Assembly (NCBI RefSeq): GCF_007988965.1
Contig: NZ_BJVD01000002.1
Span: 62,001 to 126,000 of the forward strand
Direction of reading: 5' to 3'
Origin: Rummeliibacillus stabekisii
Lineage (GTDB): Bacteria > Bacillota > Bacilli > Bacillales_A > Planococcaceae
Length of the DNA: 64,000 bases
A program made the position numbers and the translations under genes. The notes under the pieces were generated by a model. It was not told the origin of the DNA, did no database searches, and saw only the letters and a list, made by a program, of their open reading frames with translations. This document shows, piece by piece, positions 9,673 to 19,163 of the stretch. Each line of letters opens with the position of its first letter. Position 1 is the first letter of the stretch.

Positions 9673-9987
9673 TTACTTAGATTTCACTAAGGCATATACT
9701 AATTCGCAATCATTTTCTCCGCCTACACACCAATGGTATTCGCCTGCTGGAATATAGGAGGCTTCACCTGCTTGAATCTTGTATGGATTTCCACCACTTT
9801 CGCCAGATAAAGAACCTTTAATAATAAAGGAGTATTCATGCTCTTCATGAACAGTCGTTCCCTCTAAAGGAAGCCGTTCACCGGCTGGTATGGTAACATA
9901 GCCAAACTTTACTTCTGCATCTTGAAACTGATTTTGGAAGAGAACCTGTACAATATCCTCTGTAATCATTGGTTGTTCGATTTTCAT
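9673..9987 (-). CDS. Small cupin-domain protein
   Basis: 104 residues forming one cupin barrel. The first cupin motif is visible as PLEGTTVHEEHEYSFIIKG and the second as PAGEYHWCVGGENDCELV, with EEHEY and H of EYHWC as candidate metal ligands. The start is set at the second ATG, 7 nt after GGAGGA; an ATG two codons earlier lies too close. It sits between hyuB and the permease gene. It could bind or isomerise an intermediate or act as a sensor; no reaction can be assigned. Confidence 0.8.
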   Translation of the reverse strand: MKIEQPMITEDIVQVLFQNQFQDAEVKFGYVTIPAGERLPLEGTTVHEEHEYSFIIKGSLSGESGGNPYKIQAGEASYIPAGEYHWCVGGENDCELVYALVKSK

Positions 9988-10001
9988 ACTCATTCCTCCA
10001 A

Positions 10002-11735
10002 TTATGATCTTCTAGGGAGCTCTTTATAGTCAAAGGTAATCGGATTTACTTCCACTTGGAAGTGTTCCTTCGCTTCTTCAATGGTGAAATATCCATTTTT
10101 CACGTCTTTGGCTACTTGTTCTGCCGGGCGTTTTTTCGGGCTTCCGTAGCCTCCGCCTGTTCCAGTCATTAAGCGGATCACATCATTTTTTTGTAGTTTA
10201 TAACGCGGATACACACCATATGGTCCGTCTACTTCGCCACTAGCTTTATGAATATAAAATTCATTTGGCGAGCCTTCGTTACCGCCGTTCATACCCCAAG
10301 GATAAAATTTATTACGCCCAAAGGTTACTGTAGCAGCTTGTCCATCTGTTAATGCACGATATGAACGAATGACCCCTTTTCCGCCAATGTATTCCCCTGC
10401 ACCGGCACCATTTCCATCCGCTCGAAGGCTGTATTCATCAATCAACACACCATAACGAGTTTCTGCCACTTCAACCGGGACATTATAGGTTTCTCCATCA
10501 GCCATACAGAATTGACCAGAAGCTCCGTCTTGGCCCTGTCCGCCTCCCCATCCACCAACGGATGGTTCTACAATTAGGAATGGCTCGTCTGTATCCTGAT
10601 GATTACCTGACAGAGTTACAGCGCATACAGACAAATGATGTCCTGCAGTCAGGCGATTTGGAAGATGCGAAGCTAATGCTTTCCAGACTAAGTCCATACC
10701 TCCTAATAATGTCTCGAAGTAGTTTGACACTGGAACAGGACGCTCAGCCGACATAATCGATTTTGGATCAACAATTACTTGGAGCGGCCTAAAGACACCA
10801 TCATTCACATCTTGTTCAGGATTTGTAATAGCTAAGAAAATCGTACGCACAGCTGACATTAAACCTGTGTATGAACAGTTTACTGGACCAGGAACTTGCG
10901 GGCTGCTTCCTCGGAAATCACATATAAATTCATTATCTGTAATCGTTACTTTCACTTTAATCTTGAATGGGCCATTGCCGATGCCATCCGTATCAATAAA
11001 ATCTTCAGCCTCAAAAACACCCTTAGGCAGTTTTTTAATCTCTTGTCTTGAGATGGTTTCACCATGATCTAAGAGATAATTTATCGCTGCTACGATTGTT
11101 TCCTTACTGTGTTTATCACACAATTCCTTTATACGGCGGTCGCCTGTACGCAATGCAGCAACCTGAGCCCACATATCACCTAATGAAAGGTCTGGGAAAC
11201 GGACATTAGAACGAATGATTTCAACGATTGCCTCATTTAGGCGGCCTTCATCATAAAGCTTAATACAATTAAATTGCAGGCCTTCTTGGAAAATATCAAC
11301 AGCATCATTCGTAAACGAGCCCGGGTCTTTCCCCCCTACTTCTGTCCAGTGAGCCTTGTTAGCAGAAAAAGCAATCAGCTCTCCCTCGTAAAAGATCGGC
11401 ATTACAAGCCCTACATCCGATAGATGGGAGCCCCCACCATTGTATGGATCATTGATAATAAACACATCGCCGGGCTTTATTTTTTCGCCTGGATACTTTT
11501 TGATTGTTTCTTTCACCATAAATGTAAGCATCCCGATGAAGCCTGTGACACCATTACCTTGTGTAAGAAGATTACCTTTTGCGTCTGTTAAACCACTTGC
11601 ATAATCTAACACTTCATAAATGATTGGGCTCATCGATGTTCGAGCAAGAGCGATAAACATTTCATCCCCTGCCGCCAAAAGAGAATCTTTCACAATTTCC
11701 AGCGTAAACGGGTCCACTTTCACAGAAGTAATCAT
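10002..11735 (-). CDS. hyuB: Hydantoinase B / oxoprolinase family subunit (HyuB)
   Basis: Beta-type subunit of an ATP-dependent hydantoinase, 577 residues. It starts with the family sequence DPFTLEIVKDSLLAAGDEMF and carries NDPYNGGGSHLSDVG near residues 94-108, plus GGWGGGQGQDG in the C-terminal half. With HyuA it opens cyclic amides such as hydantoin, N-methylhydantoin or 5-oxoproline at the cost of ATP; which of these is not readable from sequence. The ATG lies 1 nt after the hyuA stop, with GGAGG inside the end of hyuA, so translation is coupled. Confidence 0.92.
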   Translation of the reverse strand: MITSVKVDPFTLEIVKDSLLAAGDEMFIALARTSMSPIIYEVLDYASGLTDAKGNLLTQGNGVTGFIGMLTFMVKETIKKYPGEKIKPGDVFIINDPYNGGGSHLSDVGLVMPIFYEGELIAFSANKAHWTEVGGKDPGSFTNDAVDIFQEGLQFNCIKLYDEGRLNEAIVEIIRSNVRFPDLSLGDMWAQVAALRTGDRRIKELCDKHSKETIVAAINYLLDHGETISRQEIKKLPKGVFEAEDFIDTDGIGNGPFKIKVKVTITDNEFICDFRGSSPQVPGPVNCSYTGLMSAVRTIFLAITNPEQDVNDGVFRPLQVIVDPKSIMSAERPVPVSNYFETLLGGMDLVWKALASHLPNRLTAGHHLSVCAVTLSGNHQDTDEPFLIVEPSVGGWGGGQGQDGASGQFCMADGETYNVPVEVAETRYGVLIDEYSLRADGNGAGAGEYIGGKGVIRSYRALTDGQAATVTFGRNKFYPWGMNGGNEGSPNEFYIHKASGEVDGPYGVYPRYKLQKNDVIRLMTGTGGGYGSPKKRPAEQVAKDVKNGYFTIEEAKEHFQVEVNPITFDYKELPRRS

Positions 11736-11736
11736 A

Positions 11737-13779
11737 TTACTTTTCCTCCATTTCGATAATGATGTTTCCGTAGGTGTCTAAATGCAGTTGCTGGCCTTCA
11801 TAAATAACCGTCACAGCCGCTTTTTCTTCAACTACAGCAGGTCCCTTAATGACCTTATTAGATGGGAGCTTTTCACGATCATAAACTGGTGTATTGATCC
11901 AACCTTTATTCTCAAAGTAAACTGCACGGAATTCTTTACGAGCTTCCAGGACTGTCCCTATCCGTTCAATTTTTGCAATGACCGGCTTAGGTACTTTACC
12001 GAAAGCTGTTACGTGCAAATTAACAATTTCAGTCGGAGAATCTTCTAATTTAAATGTATAGTTCTTTTCATGAAGAGTATGGAATCTCTCAATAATGTCT
12101 CTCTTATCTTCTTCCGACCATTTCCCCACAGGAACTGGTACCTTTACCGTGTGTTCTTGACCTAGGTAACGCATATCTGCGAAACGATGGAACTCTACTT
12201 TATCTTCTGTCATGCCTTCATCCTCATAATGACGAAGTGCGTGATTCTCAATTTCATCCCACTGTTCAGTTATTTCATCTAAAGATAGTTCATTCATTCG
12301 CTTGATATAGGTTTGAATATAATCATGTCTCAAGTCCGTCATCAGCATGCCCCATGCGGAGAATACCGGAGATGCGATTGGGACAACGACTTTTTTCACA
12401 CCGAGTTCAAGAGCAAGAGCTGGCGCATGCATAGAGCCACCTCCGCCAAAGGCTAATAAAGTGAAATCTTGCGGGTTATACCCTTTACGGATGGAGATTA
12501 ACTTTAAAGCATTTAACATATTCGAATTGGCAATACGAATAATACCTAAAGCAGCTTCTTCAGCTGTAATGCCAAATTGATTGCCGACTTTTGTTTGAAT
12601 GGCTTCTCGCACTTCATCCATATCTACATCGTAATCAAAATTCTTAGGTGATAAGCGACCAGCCAATAAATTAGCGTCCGTAGTAGTCGGCTCAGTGCCG
12701 CCTAATCCATACGCCACTGGTCCTGGCAGAGCTCCAGCTGATTGAGGCCCTACTTTTAGAGAACCTGCATTATCGATCCATGCAATCGAACCGCCTCCAT
12801 TGCCGATTTCCACGATATCAACTACAGGTGCCTTTATAGGGTAGCCCGCGTTACGGCTGTCTCTTTCAATATAGTAATCTGTTGAAACCTTCACTTCTCC
12901 ATTTTCGATTAGTGAACATTTAGCCGTTGTACCGCCGATATCAAATGCAATAATATTCTTTTCTCCAATCAATTCACCTAACACTGCAGCCCCATAGATA
13001 CCAGCAACGGGGCCCGATTCAACCATATTGATAGGTGCTTCCTTTGCATTGTTAAACTTCGTTGTCCCACCATTTGATTGCATAATGTAACGCTGATCGC
13101 TCTTTGTTTGTTTTTGCAATTCTCTATCCAGCTTATCCACATATGTGGTAGCTGCCGGTTGCACATATGCATTTAGAACTGCTGTATTCGTTCGTTCATA
13201 TTCACGCCATTCTTTTGTAATATCACTTGATGCAGTGACAAACACTTCCGGCCATAGTTCTTTAATTATTTTTACTGTCTCTTCTTCATGAGCTGAATTT
13301 ACATAGGAGTGCAGGTAAGAAACAGCAATAGATTCGACGCCTTCACTTTTAAAGTACTGTATACACTCTTCAATATCTTTGCGATTCAGCGGTGAAAGTA
13401 CCTCTCCCTTATAATTCAGGCGTTCATCCACCTCAAGGCGTAAATGACGTTCAACAAACGGTTCAGGTTTTTCGTATCTTACGTTAAAAAGATCCGGTCT
13501 GTTGCCCCTTGCAATTTCAAGGATGTCGCGGAACCCTTTTGTAGTAATTAACCCCATTTTTGCACCCTTACGTTCTGTCAAAGCATTAATAATCACGGTA
13601 GTACCATGAATAAATGTAGATAACTCTCCACTTTGAACATCAGCCTTCTCCATTACATCTAAAACGCCTTTTTCAAAATTAGGTGGAGTCGTATTACTTT
13701 TTGCAATTCCAATAACACCGCTATCATCAACGTATACTAAATCTGTGAAGGTGCCTCCGATATCTGTTGCTACTCTCAT
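11737..13779 (-). CDS. hyuA: Hydantoinase A / oxoprolinase family subunit (HyuA)
   Basis: ATP-binding subunit, 680 residues, normal for the family. The N-terminal Hydant_A_N part begins ATDIGGTFTDLVYVD, and the actin-like ATPase core shows AFDIGGTTAKCSLIENG and EIGNGGGSIAWID, followed by FGGGGSMHAPALALELG. A C-terminal beta-rich domain follows after about residue 520. It forms a heteromer with HyuB. The gene starts 24 nt after the XRE-cupin regulator with a GGGAG ribosome site, so both are on one transcript. Confidence 0.93.
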   Translation of the reverse strand: MRVATDIGGTFTDLVYVDDSGVIGIAKSNTTPPNFEKGVLDVMEKADVQSGELSTFIHGTTVIINALTERKGAKMGLITTKGFRDILEIARGNRPDLFNVRYEKPEPFVERHLRLEVDERLNYKGEVLSPLNRKDIEECIQYFKSEGVESIAVSYLHSYVNSAHEEETVKIIKELWPEVFVTASSDITKEWREYERTNTAVLNAYVQPAATTYVDKLDRELQKQTKSDQRYIMQSNGGTTKFNNAKEAPINMVESGPVAGIYGAAVLGELIGEKNIIAFDIGGTTAKCSLIENGEVKVSTDYYIERDSRNAGYPIKAPVVDIVEIGNGGGSIAWIDNAGSLKVGPQSAGALPGPVAYGLGGTEPTTTDANLLAGRLSPKNFDYDVDMDEVREAIQTKVGNQFGITAEEAALGIIRIANSNMLNALKLISIRKGYNPQDFTLLAFGGGGSMHAPALALELGVKKVVVPIASPVFSAWGMLMTDLRHDYIQTYIKRMNELSLDEITEQWDEIENHALRHYEDEGMTEDKVEFHRFADMRYLGQEHTVKVPVPVGKWSEEDKRDIIERFHTLHEKNYTFKLEDSPTEIVNLHVTAFGKVPKPVIAKIERIGTVLEARKEFRAVYFENKGWINTPVYDREKLPSNKVIKGPAVVEEKAAVTVIYEGQQLHLDTYGNIIIEMEEK

Positions 13780-13803
13780 TTGATCTACACTCCCTTTTTT
13801 AAA

Positions 13804-14349
13804 TTAAAAAATAACAGGTGTTGAGACGCTTAAAATCTTAGTTTCTTTTGAAGTGGGATTTTCCCATGCATGCAAAAGTTCTGAAGGAAAATGGACCGTG
13901 TCCCCAGCTGTCAGGTGATAAGACTCCCCATTGATCGTAAATATCACTTCACCCTCTAACACATAGTAAAGCTCTTCGCCCAAATGGCTATAGCTGTGCT
14001 CTTCTTTCAGATGAGGGGGAAGAATTACTATTAGCGGTTCAAGTTTGCGATCGGGAAATGCACCCGATAACCGTATATACTTCTGCTCTCCTCCATTTAC
14101 CTTTAACGTTTTTTGCTCCTGCTTTTTGATGAGATAATTTTGATTTACTTTATCGTCTTCAAAAAAGTAGATCATAGGAACATCCAAAGCAGTTGCTAAT
14201 TTCTTTAGCGAAGTAATCGATAATGAAGAAGTTCCTCTTTCAATTTGTGAAAGAAAACTTAATGAAAGTCCCGTCTCTTCGCTTAGCTCTTTTAATGTCA
14301 AATTCTTTTGCTGCCTTAATTCTTTGATTTTCTTATAGATGTCTTCCAT
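13804..14349 (-). CDS. XRE-family regulator with C-terminal cupin domain
   Basis: Transcription factor, 181 residues. HTH of the Cro/C1 type at about 9-63 (LRQQKNLTLKELSEETGLSLSFLSQIERG) and a cupin sensor domain at about 105-175 (EEHSYSHLGEELYYVLEGEV, AGDTVHFPSELLHAWEN). Proteins of this layout usually sense a small pathway metabolite and autoregulate. It is the first gene of the hyu operon, and two copies of a near-identical palindrome lie just upstream of its start, so it is likely the operon's own repressor or activator. ATG with TTAGGAG upstream. Confidence 0.9.
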   Translation of the reverse strand: MEDIYKKIKELRQQKNLTLKELSEETGLSLSFLSQIERGTSSLSITSLKKLATALDVPMIYFFEDDKVNQNYLIKKQEQKTLKVNGGEQKYIRLSGAFPDRKLEPLIVILPPHLKEEHSYSHLGEELYYVLEGEVIFTINGESYHLTAGDTVHFPSELLHAWENPTSKETKILSVSTPVIF

Positions 14350-14367
14350 GTTGCTAACTCCTAAAAA

Positions 14368-14441
14368 ATTATAGTAGTACTGTAAATCATATTCTTCTTA
14401 ATCCTTTGAAATGCTTTTAAATTACAGTGTCACTGTAATTT
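14368..14441 (-). promoter_or_regulatory. Two palindromic operators upstream of the XRE-cupin gene
   Basis: The distal site at 14419-14441 is a perfect inverted repeat, AAATTACAGT-GTC-ACTGTAATTT (arms 10 bp, spacer 3 bp). The proximal site at 14368-14386 repeats the core as TTATAGT-AGT-ACTGTAA with one mismatch between arms. Both are within 95 bp of the regulator start and about 50 bp apart. They are probable binding sites for the XRE-cupin dimer and would control the whole five-gene operon. Confidence 0.75.
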
Positions 14442-14588
14442 TTATCATAGTAACACAATATTTTTTGATAATCTATAATTTTTAGAATATTTATTATATT
14501 TTACTTCCAATATATCTTTTGGAATTACAGTATAAGTGAAATTATTATTTCTCCTATTACTCACCGTACTGTATGAGTGAATTACAAG

Positions 14589-14718
14589 AGGATGCTGGGG
14601 ACTTAATTGCTTTCTTTCGGTAGTAAATTTCCTCAAAGCGATGGTAAATGTTGTGGGAGCGGTAGTAAATTGCTCAAGAAAGGTGGAAAAGCGACGTTCA
14701 CCGAGGGTAAATGACCCC
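14589..14718 (+). repeat. Copy A of a five-unit, 21-bp-period intergenic element
   Basis: GTAAAT or a close variant begins at 14623, 14644, 14665, 14686 and 14707, exactly 21 bp apart each time. The units share GGTAGTAAAT or GGTGGAAAA-like cores; unit 4 is the most diverged. A leader containing GGACTTAATTG and TTTCGG precedes unit 1, as in the other copies. It lies in the 424-bp space between the symporter terminator and the XRE gene. A short minus-strand reading frame across it (14445-14735) merely follows the 21-bp periodicity and is not supported as a gene. Confidence 0.88.
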
Positions 14719-14721
14719 ATC

Positions 14722-14757
14722 AAAAAAGTCTTCAACCTCCGAAGAGGCCAAAGACTT
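14722..14757 (-). terminator. Intrinsic terminator after the SSS symporter gene
   Basis: On the minus strand AAGTCTT-TGG-CCTC pairs with GAGG-TTG-AAGACTT around a TTCG tetraloop, followed by a run of T. Confidence 0.85.
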
Positions 14758-14773
14758 TGTGTAATACAACTAT

Positions 14774-16252
14774 TTAAGCTACTTGCTTATCAACAGAATC
14801 CTCGACGGTAGCTTGCGGTTTAGTTAGAGCACTTACGCCAAATGTCACAATAAGATTGACGATCAACGCTACTACGCCCACGTTAAGATCCTTCACAAAT
14901 TGCGGCAATGATGGGAAGAGTGTTCCGATTGTAGAGCCACTGATTGTAATGTAGGCCACCATGAACACGCCGACAGCAATACCTGCGAAGGCACCCGCCT
15001 TTGTCACTGGATTCTTTTTGCCAAGGCTGAAAACAAGTGCAGGGAATAATTGAGTTACTAGGCTATAGCCCATTAACAGTAATGTAACAAGTGTATCTCC
15101 ACCCTTGAACGTAAAGAACAGTGCAACAATCGCCATAACTGGCACAAGGTTTTTCGCTAATTTTGAAATTTGTTGGTCTGTAGCTGACGGTACAAATACC
15201 TTATAAACATTCTTAGCAAGCAAGGTAGATGAAGACATCATAATCATTGAACCTGGAACAATAGCAGTCAGCAATCCTGCCGCACCGATTAATCCGACAA
15301 CCCATGGATCAAAGGTTTGCATGGAAAGCTTTAATAAAGCTAGGTCTCCATCTGCTCCTTCTAAGCCTTTCACTTGAAGAATTGCGGCAAACCCTACAAA
15401 GAATACAAATAATAATACTAGCTGATACAATGGCATGATAATAGCATTTTTCTTAAATACACGTGCATTTTCGGCAGAGTAGATCGTACCGAATGTATGA
15501 GGCCACATATAAAAGCCTAGTGCAGTCAATAAGACTGTTGAAATAAACCAAGAGGTACTTAAGCCTGCATCTGGAAGTGCAAGGAAGCCCGGTTTTGCTG
15601 CTTCAATTGATTCGAACATCGGCTGGAAACCGCCGTAATAATGCATCGGCAAATATATTCCTAAGAATAGGACAATACCGAGTATCATCGTATCCTTGAT
15701 TACCGCTGTCCATGCAGAGCCGTGAATACCTGAAATCATGACATAGACAGTTACTGAAATTACACCAATCCAAATGGCAGCTGTAGAAGAAATAGAGCCA
15801 CCAGATGCTTCAGCCACAATAATCCCCAAACCTTTAAGCTGTAAGACCAAGTATGGAATAAGCGCTGCCACACCAACAAGTGAGACAAATACGCCTAGAT
15901 AAGGGCTTTTATATTTGCTGACAAAGAAGTCCGATTGGCTCATCAGCTTGTGGTCTTTTGCATATCGCCAAACGGCTGGCAATAACCAGTACGACATGAT
16001 ATAAGCCAAACAGCCATAGCCTAGAATGTAGTATGTTGGACCACCTTTACCATATGCCCAGCCACTACCACCAAGGAATGTAAAGGTCGTATAAATTTCC
16101 CCTGCCATCAGCAAGAAGACAAAGATAGTGCCGAATCCGCGGCCGCCGACTGTCCATTGTTCAAGGTTCATATCCTTGCCTTTTTGTGCTCGAACGCCCA
16201 AGAAGATGGATAGCAATAAAAAACCAAATATGATAACTAAAGCAATATTCAT
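14774..16252 (-). CDS. Sodium:solute symporter (SSS family)
   Basis: 492 residues and about 13 membrane segments. SSS features include LEQWTVGGRGFGTIFVFLLMAGEIYTTFTFLG near the N-terminus and GIHGSAWTAVIKDTMILG in the middle, as in PanF/YhjB-like proteins. It presumably takes up, with Na+, the substrate or product handled by the two amidohydrolases encoded upstream. Its ATG overlaps the stop of the DUF3311 gene by 4 nt (ATGA), a sign of translational coupling. The substrate is not assignable. Confidence 0.9.
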   Translation of the reverse strand: MNIALVIIFGFLLLSIFLGVRAQKGKDMNLEQWTVGGRGFGTIFVFLLMAGEIYTTFTFLGGSGWAYGKGGPTYYILGYGCLAYIMSYWLLPAVWRYAKDHKLMSQSDFFVSKYKSPYLGVFVSLVGVAALIPYLVLQLKGLGIIVAEASGGSISSTAAIWIGVISVTVYVMISGIHGSAWTAVIKDTMILGIVLFLGIYLPMHYYGGFQPMFESIEAAKPGFLALPDAGLSTSWFISTVLLTALGFYMWPHTFGTIYSAENARVFKKNAIIMPLYQLVLLFVFFVGFAAILQVKGLEGADGDLALLKLSMQTFDPWVVGLIGAAGLLTAIVPGSMIMMSSSTLLAKNVYKVFVPSATDQQISKLAKNLVPVMAIVALFFTFKGGDTLVTLLLMGYSLVTQLFPALVFSLGKKNPVTKAGAFAGIAVGVFMVAYITISGSTIGTLFPSLPQFVKDLNVGVVALIVNLIVTFGVSALTKPQATVEDSVDKQVA

Positions 16253-16449
16253 TGTACTTCCTCCTTCTTATTCTCGGGGTCTAATTTGAAGACGATAGCC
16301 ATAATACCTGAACTCAGCACTACCCATAAGACCACATAAAATAGAAGGAAAGGCATGCCGAAAACATACGGTGTCACTTTATTAGCAAATGGAATGCCAC
16401 CTAGCAATCCGACGAATGGGATTAGGGCAAGAAAATGATGCAGTTTCAT
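16249..16449 (-). CDS. Small two-helix membrane protein, DUF3311 type
   Basis: 66 residues with two membrane segments, PFVGLLGGIPFANKV and LFYVVLWVVLSSGIMAIVF. DUF3311 proteins are commonly encoded just before SSS symporters (as with yhjC-yhjB in Bacillus subtilis) and may be accessory subunits. GGAGG lies upstream of the ATG, and the end overlaps the symporter start. Confidence 0.85.
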   Translation of the reverse strand: MKLHHFLALIPFVGLLGGIPFANKVTPYVFGMPFLLFYVVLWVVLSSGIMAIVFKLDPENKKEEVQ

Positions 16450-16509
16450 TGAGTAACCTCCTTATTTTATAAGAACCGCCGGATACCCAGCGGCTCTAAC
16501 TTTTACTAT

Positions 16510-17697
16510 TTATTTACCTAAGAATTTAAACACCGCATGCAGGAATGTTTTCACGCCAATTTCAAGCGCATCTTCGTCTACTGTAAAGCGTGCATGGTGG
16601 TGTGGATAAGTGATTCCTTTTTCTTCATTACCTGCACCTACATAGAAGAAGCAGCCTGGCGCTTTTTCCATGTAAGCTGAAAAGTCCTCGCCACCCATAT
16701 TTGGCTTCATCAGATCAAGTGCTTCCTCGCCAAATACTTCACGCACCGTTTCCTCAATCACTGTTGTTACTTCCTCATCGTTAATCACAGGACGGTAGCC
16801 AAACTCATATTTGAAGTCATATGTCGCTTCATGTGCTTCAGTAATCCCTTTAATAACGCGTTCCATCTTTTCCGGTATGGTTTTACGAAGGTCAGCATCA
16901 AAGCTGCGAACAGTACCGCAAATATCCACAGATCCAGGAATGACATTATGTGTTGTACCACCTACAAATTGCGTTACAGAAAGTACTAGATTGTCTAGTG
17001 GATCTGTATTGCGTGATACAATATGCTGTAAATTCGTTACAACCTGAGCTGCAACTGCAATAGAGTCAACCGTTTGATGCGGAAGAGCCGCATGCCCGCC
17101 TTTTCCGTTGACTGTTAACCAGAAAGTATCAGGAGCTGCCATCATCGGACCATATACAACACCGATCTTTCCAAGTTCAAGAGGTGACCATAAATGAGTA
17201 CCGATGACAAGATCAACGCCATCCATTACACCTGCTTGCACCATTTCTTCTGCGCCGCCTGGGAACAGCTCTTCAGCATGCTGGAAGAAGAAACGGACTT
17301 CCCCTTTGATTTGATCTTTTAATCCAGAAAGAATTTTAGCTGCGCCTAGAAGCATAGCTGTATGGCCATCATGACCACAAGCATGCATAACGCCCGGAAC
17401 CTGGGAAGCAAATTCAAAAGTGTTTTCCTCATGGATAGGAAGTGCATCCATATCCGCTCTTAGTGCCAATGTTTTGCCTGGGTTAGGGCCAATTAAACGA
17501 GCCATCACACTTGTTTTTGTTGGGCGAGAAAGCTCTAGGTTGCCAAACGATTCTAGCGTGTCATAAACAAATTGTGCTGTTTTTTCTTCTTCAAAAGAGA
17601 GTTCCGGATTTTCATGCAAATGTCTTCTCCATTTAATAACATCCTCTCTCAAATCTTGTGCTGCTTTATTTAAATCTACTGTTACGCTCTCATTCAT
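16510..17697 (-). CDS. M20-family amidohydrolase (M20D, aminoacylase/N-acyl-amino-acid type)
   Basis: Metal-dependent amidohydrolase of about 395 residues. Metal-site motifs are present: ALRADMDALPIHEE, HACGHDGHTAMLLG, HAEELFPGGAEEM and, near the C-terminus, MGGEDFSAYMEKAPG. The family removes acyl or carbamoyl groups from amino acids or acts on small peptides. The ATG at 17697 is preferred because AGGGGAG lies 8 nt before it; an ATG two codons earlier is too near. It is part of the transcript with the next upstream hydrolase gene and the symporter. Confidence 0.9.
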   Translation of the reverse strand: MNESVTVDLNKAAQDLREDVIKWRRHLHENPELSFEEEKTAQFVYDTLESFGNLELSRPTKTSVMARLIGPNPGKTLALRADMDALPIHEENTFEFASQVPGVMHACGHDGHTAMLLGAAKILSGLKDQIKGEVRFFFQHAEELFPGGAEEMVQAGVMDGVDLVIGTHLWSPLELGKIGVVYGPMMAAPDTFWLTVNGKGGHAALPHQTVDSIAVAAQVVTNLQHIVSRNTDPLDNLVLSVTQFVGGTTHNVIPGSVDICGTVRSFDADLRKTIPEKMERVIKGITEAHEATYDFKYEFGYRPVINDEEVTTVIEETVREVFGEEALDLMKPNMGGEDFSAYMEKAPGCFFYVGAGNEEKGITYPHHHARFTVDEDALEIGVKTFLHAVFKFLGK

Positions 17698-17718
17698 TGT
17701 CATGTCTCCCCTTTTCTA

Positions 17719-18966
17719 CTAATCTATCGTTTCATTTACTTTTTGGACTGCTAGCGTTAAAAGAGTTTGGCAAAGAATGTTCGCGCCGTCCGCACAATCA
17801 TCCTTTGAACTCCATTCAGCAGGATCATGGCTGATGCCATCCTTCGAGCGAATAAAAACCATCCCCATTGGACATAAATCTTTAAACTGCATACCATCAT
17901 GTCCGGCGCCACTTGGAAGATATGTTTTTTCAAGTCCTACTATGTCAAATGCCTCTTCCACTGCTTTCTTTACTGAATCTGCACATGGGACCGGTGTAAC
18001 GCGCTGCAAATCTTCTATCGTTAGGCGCACACCTTGCTTTTCACAAATATCATAAGCTTGTTCACGGATTCGTGTTTCCACCTCGTCGCGCACTGCTTCA
18101 TCCGTATCGCGCAAATCGAGTGTAAACTCAGCTCTGCCTGGGATAATATTAATGCCCCCCGGCTTCACATCCAACTGACCGACTGTACCGACTGTTGTGC
18201 CATTTCGACCGGCTTCTGTTTCAATCGCAAGCATTACTTTCGCTGCCGCTGCCAATGCATCCTGACGAATAGCCATTGGAGTTGCTCCTGCATGGCCTGC
18301 TTCCCCTTCAATGATAAATTTCTGCCAGAGAGGACCTGCAATCCCTGTTACAATACCCGCTGACAGTTTTTGTGTCTCTAGCACTTTCCCTTGTTCGATA
18401 TGTAGTTCAATATAAGCTTTGACTTTCTCTGGTCTTCTAGCTGCCCGGCCGATAGATTCAGGATTCAGCCCATCAGCCTTCATCGCCTCCGCAATAGAGA
18501 TTCCTTCTTTATCCCTTTGCTCTAAATCTTTCTGAGTAAGCGTGCCCGCAACACCACGGCTGCCAATCATGCCAAAGCTAAATCTTGCGCCTTCTTCATC
18601 CGTAAAAGCAATCACTTCAATCGGATGCTCTGTTTCAATTCCTTGTTCGTTCATACTCTGCAATGCATCAATCGCAGCCAAAACGCCAAGCGGTCCGTCA
18701 AAATTTCCTCCATGGAGTACGGAATCAATATGCGACCCTGTCATAACTACACTCGCGTCTGGATTCTTCCCTTCTTTTCTGCCGATGAGGTTGCCTACTT
18801 CATCCTCCCAAACTAGCAGGCCCGCTTCCTTCATATAAGAAGTGACCAATTCCTTTGCTTCCCGTAATTCCTTCGTAAAAGATAAGCGGATTACTCCCCC
18901 GCCTTCCGCCTTACCAATCTCTCCAAGACGTTCAAGCCGGCTCCATAATCTTTCCGGGTTTATCAT
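17719..18966 (-). CDS. M20C hydrolase: N-carbamoyl-L-amino-acid hydrolase / allantoate amidohydrolase type
   Basis: 415 residues, the usual length. Motifs include [21 protein letters not shown] (metal ligands), [10 protein letters not shown], the diagnostic LHIEQG, and GHAGATPM of the dimerisation domain; SGAGHDGM lies near the end. The family hydrolyses N-carbamoyl amino acids, ureidopropionate or allantoate, releasing ammonia and CO2. With the HyuAB operon next door it would complete hydantoin to N-carbamoyl amino acid to amino acid. First gene of its operon, divergent from the PucR-type regulator. ATG with GGGGG upstream. Confidence 0.9.
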   Translation of the reverse strand: MINPERLWSRLERLGEIGKAEGGGVIRLSFTKELREAKELVTSYMKEAGLLVWEDEVGNLIGRKEGKNPDASVVMTGSHIDSVLHGGNFDGPLGVLAAIDALQSMNEQGIETEHPIEVIAFTDEEGARFSFGMIGSRGVAGTLTQKDLEQRDKEGISIAEAMKADGLNPESIGRAARRPEKVKAYIELHIEQGKVLETQKLSAGIVTGIAGPLWQKFIIEGEAGHAGATPMAIRQDALAAAAKVMLAIETEAGRNGTTVGTVGQLDVKPGGINIIPGRAEFTLDLRDTDEAVRDEVETRIREQAYDICEKQGVRLTIEDLQRVTPVPCADSVKKAVEEAFDIVGLEKTYLPSGAGHDGMQFKDLCPMGMVFIRSKDGISHDPAEWSSKDDCADGANILCQTLLTLAVQKVNETID

Positions 18967-19074
18967 GATTGCCCCCTTCCCGACATCGTGTGATGGCTAA
19001 AATTTTGTGTTAAGAACCATTATAAAACTTTTCTGAATATTTGTTATGTTTTTGAAAACAAAATTAACAATAAA

Positions 19075-19096
19075 TTTTTGTGTAAATCTACAAAAA
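19075..19096. promoter_or_regulatory. Inverted repeat in the divergent promoter region
   Basis: TTTTTGT (19075-19081) and ACAAAAA (19090-19096) form an inverted repeat around 8 nt in the AT-rich spacer between the carbamoylase gene and the PucR-type gene. TATAAT at 19123-19128 is a possible -10 box for the regulator. Binding by the regulator is a guess from position. Confidence 0.4.
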
Positions 19097-19163
19097 GCAG
19101 AGAAAATAGTTTGAAAATTTATTATAATTGATAAATATTATCTAGAATATGAGGTGACGCCAA

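Noticed and set aside
14619-14718. 21-bp periodic arrays as a CRISPR
   Set aside because: Units are adjacent with only about 10 conserved bases, there are no spacers of 30 or more bp, and no cas genes lie nearby.
14445-14735. 96-codon minus-strand open frame with Phe-Thr every seven residues
   Set aside because: It follows the 21-bp DNA periodicity of array copy A, starts within the symporter terminator and has no ribosome site.
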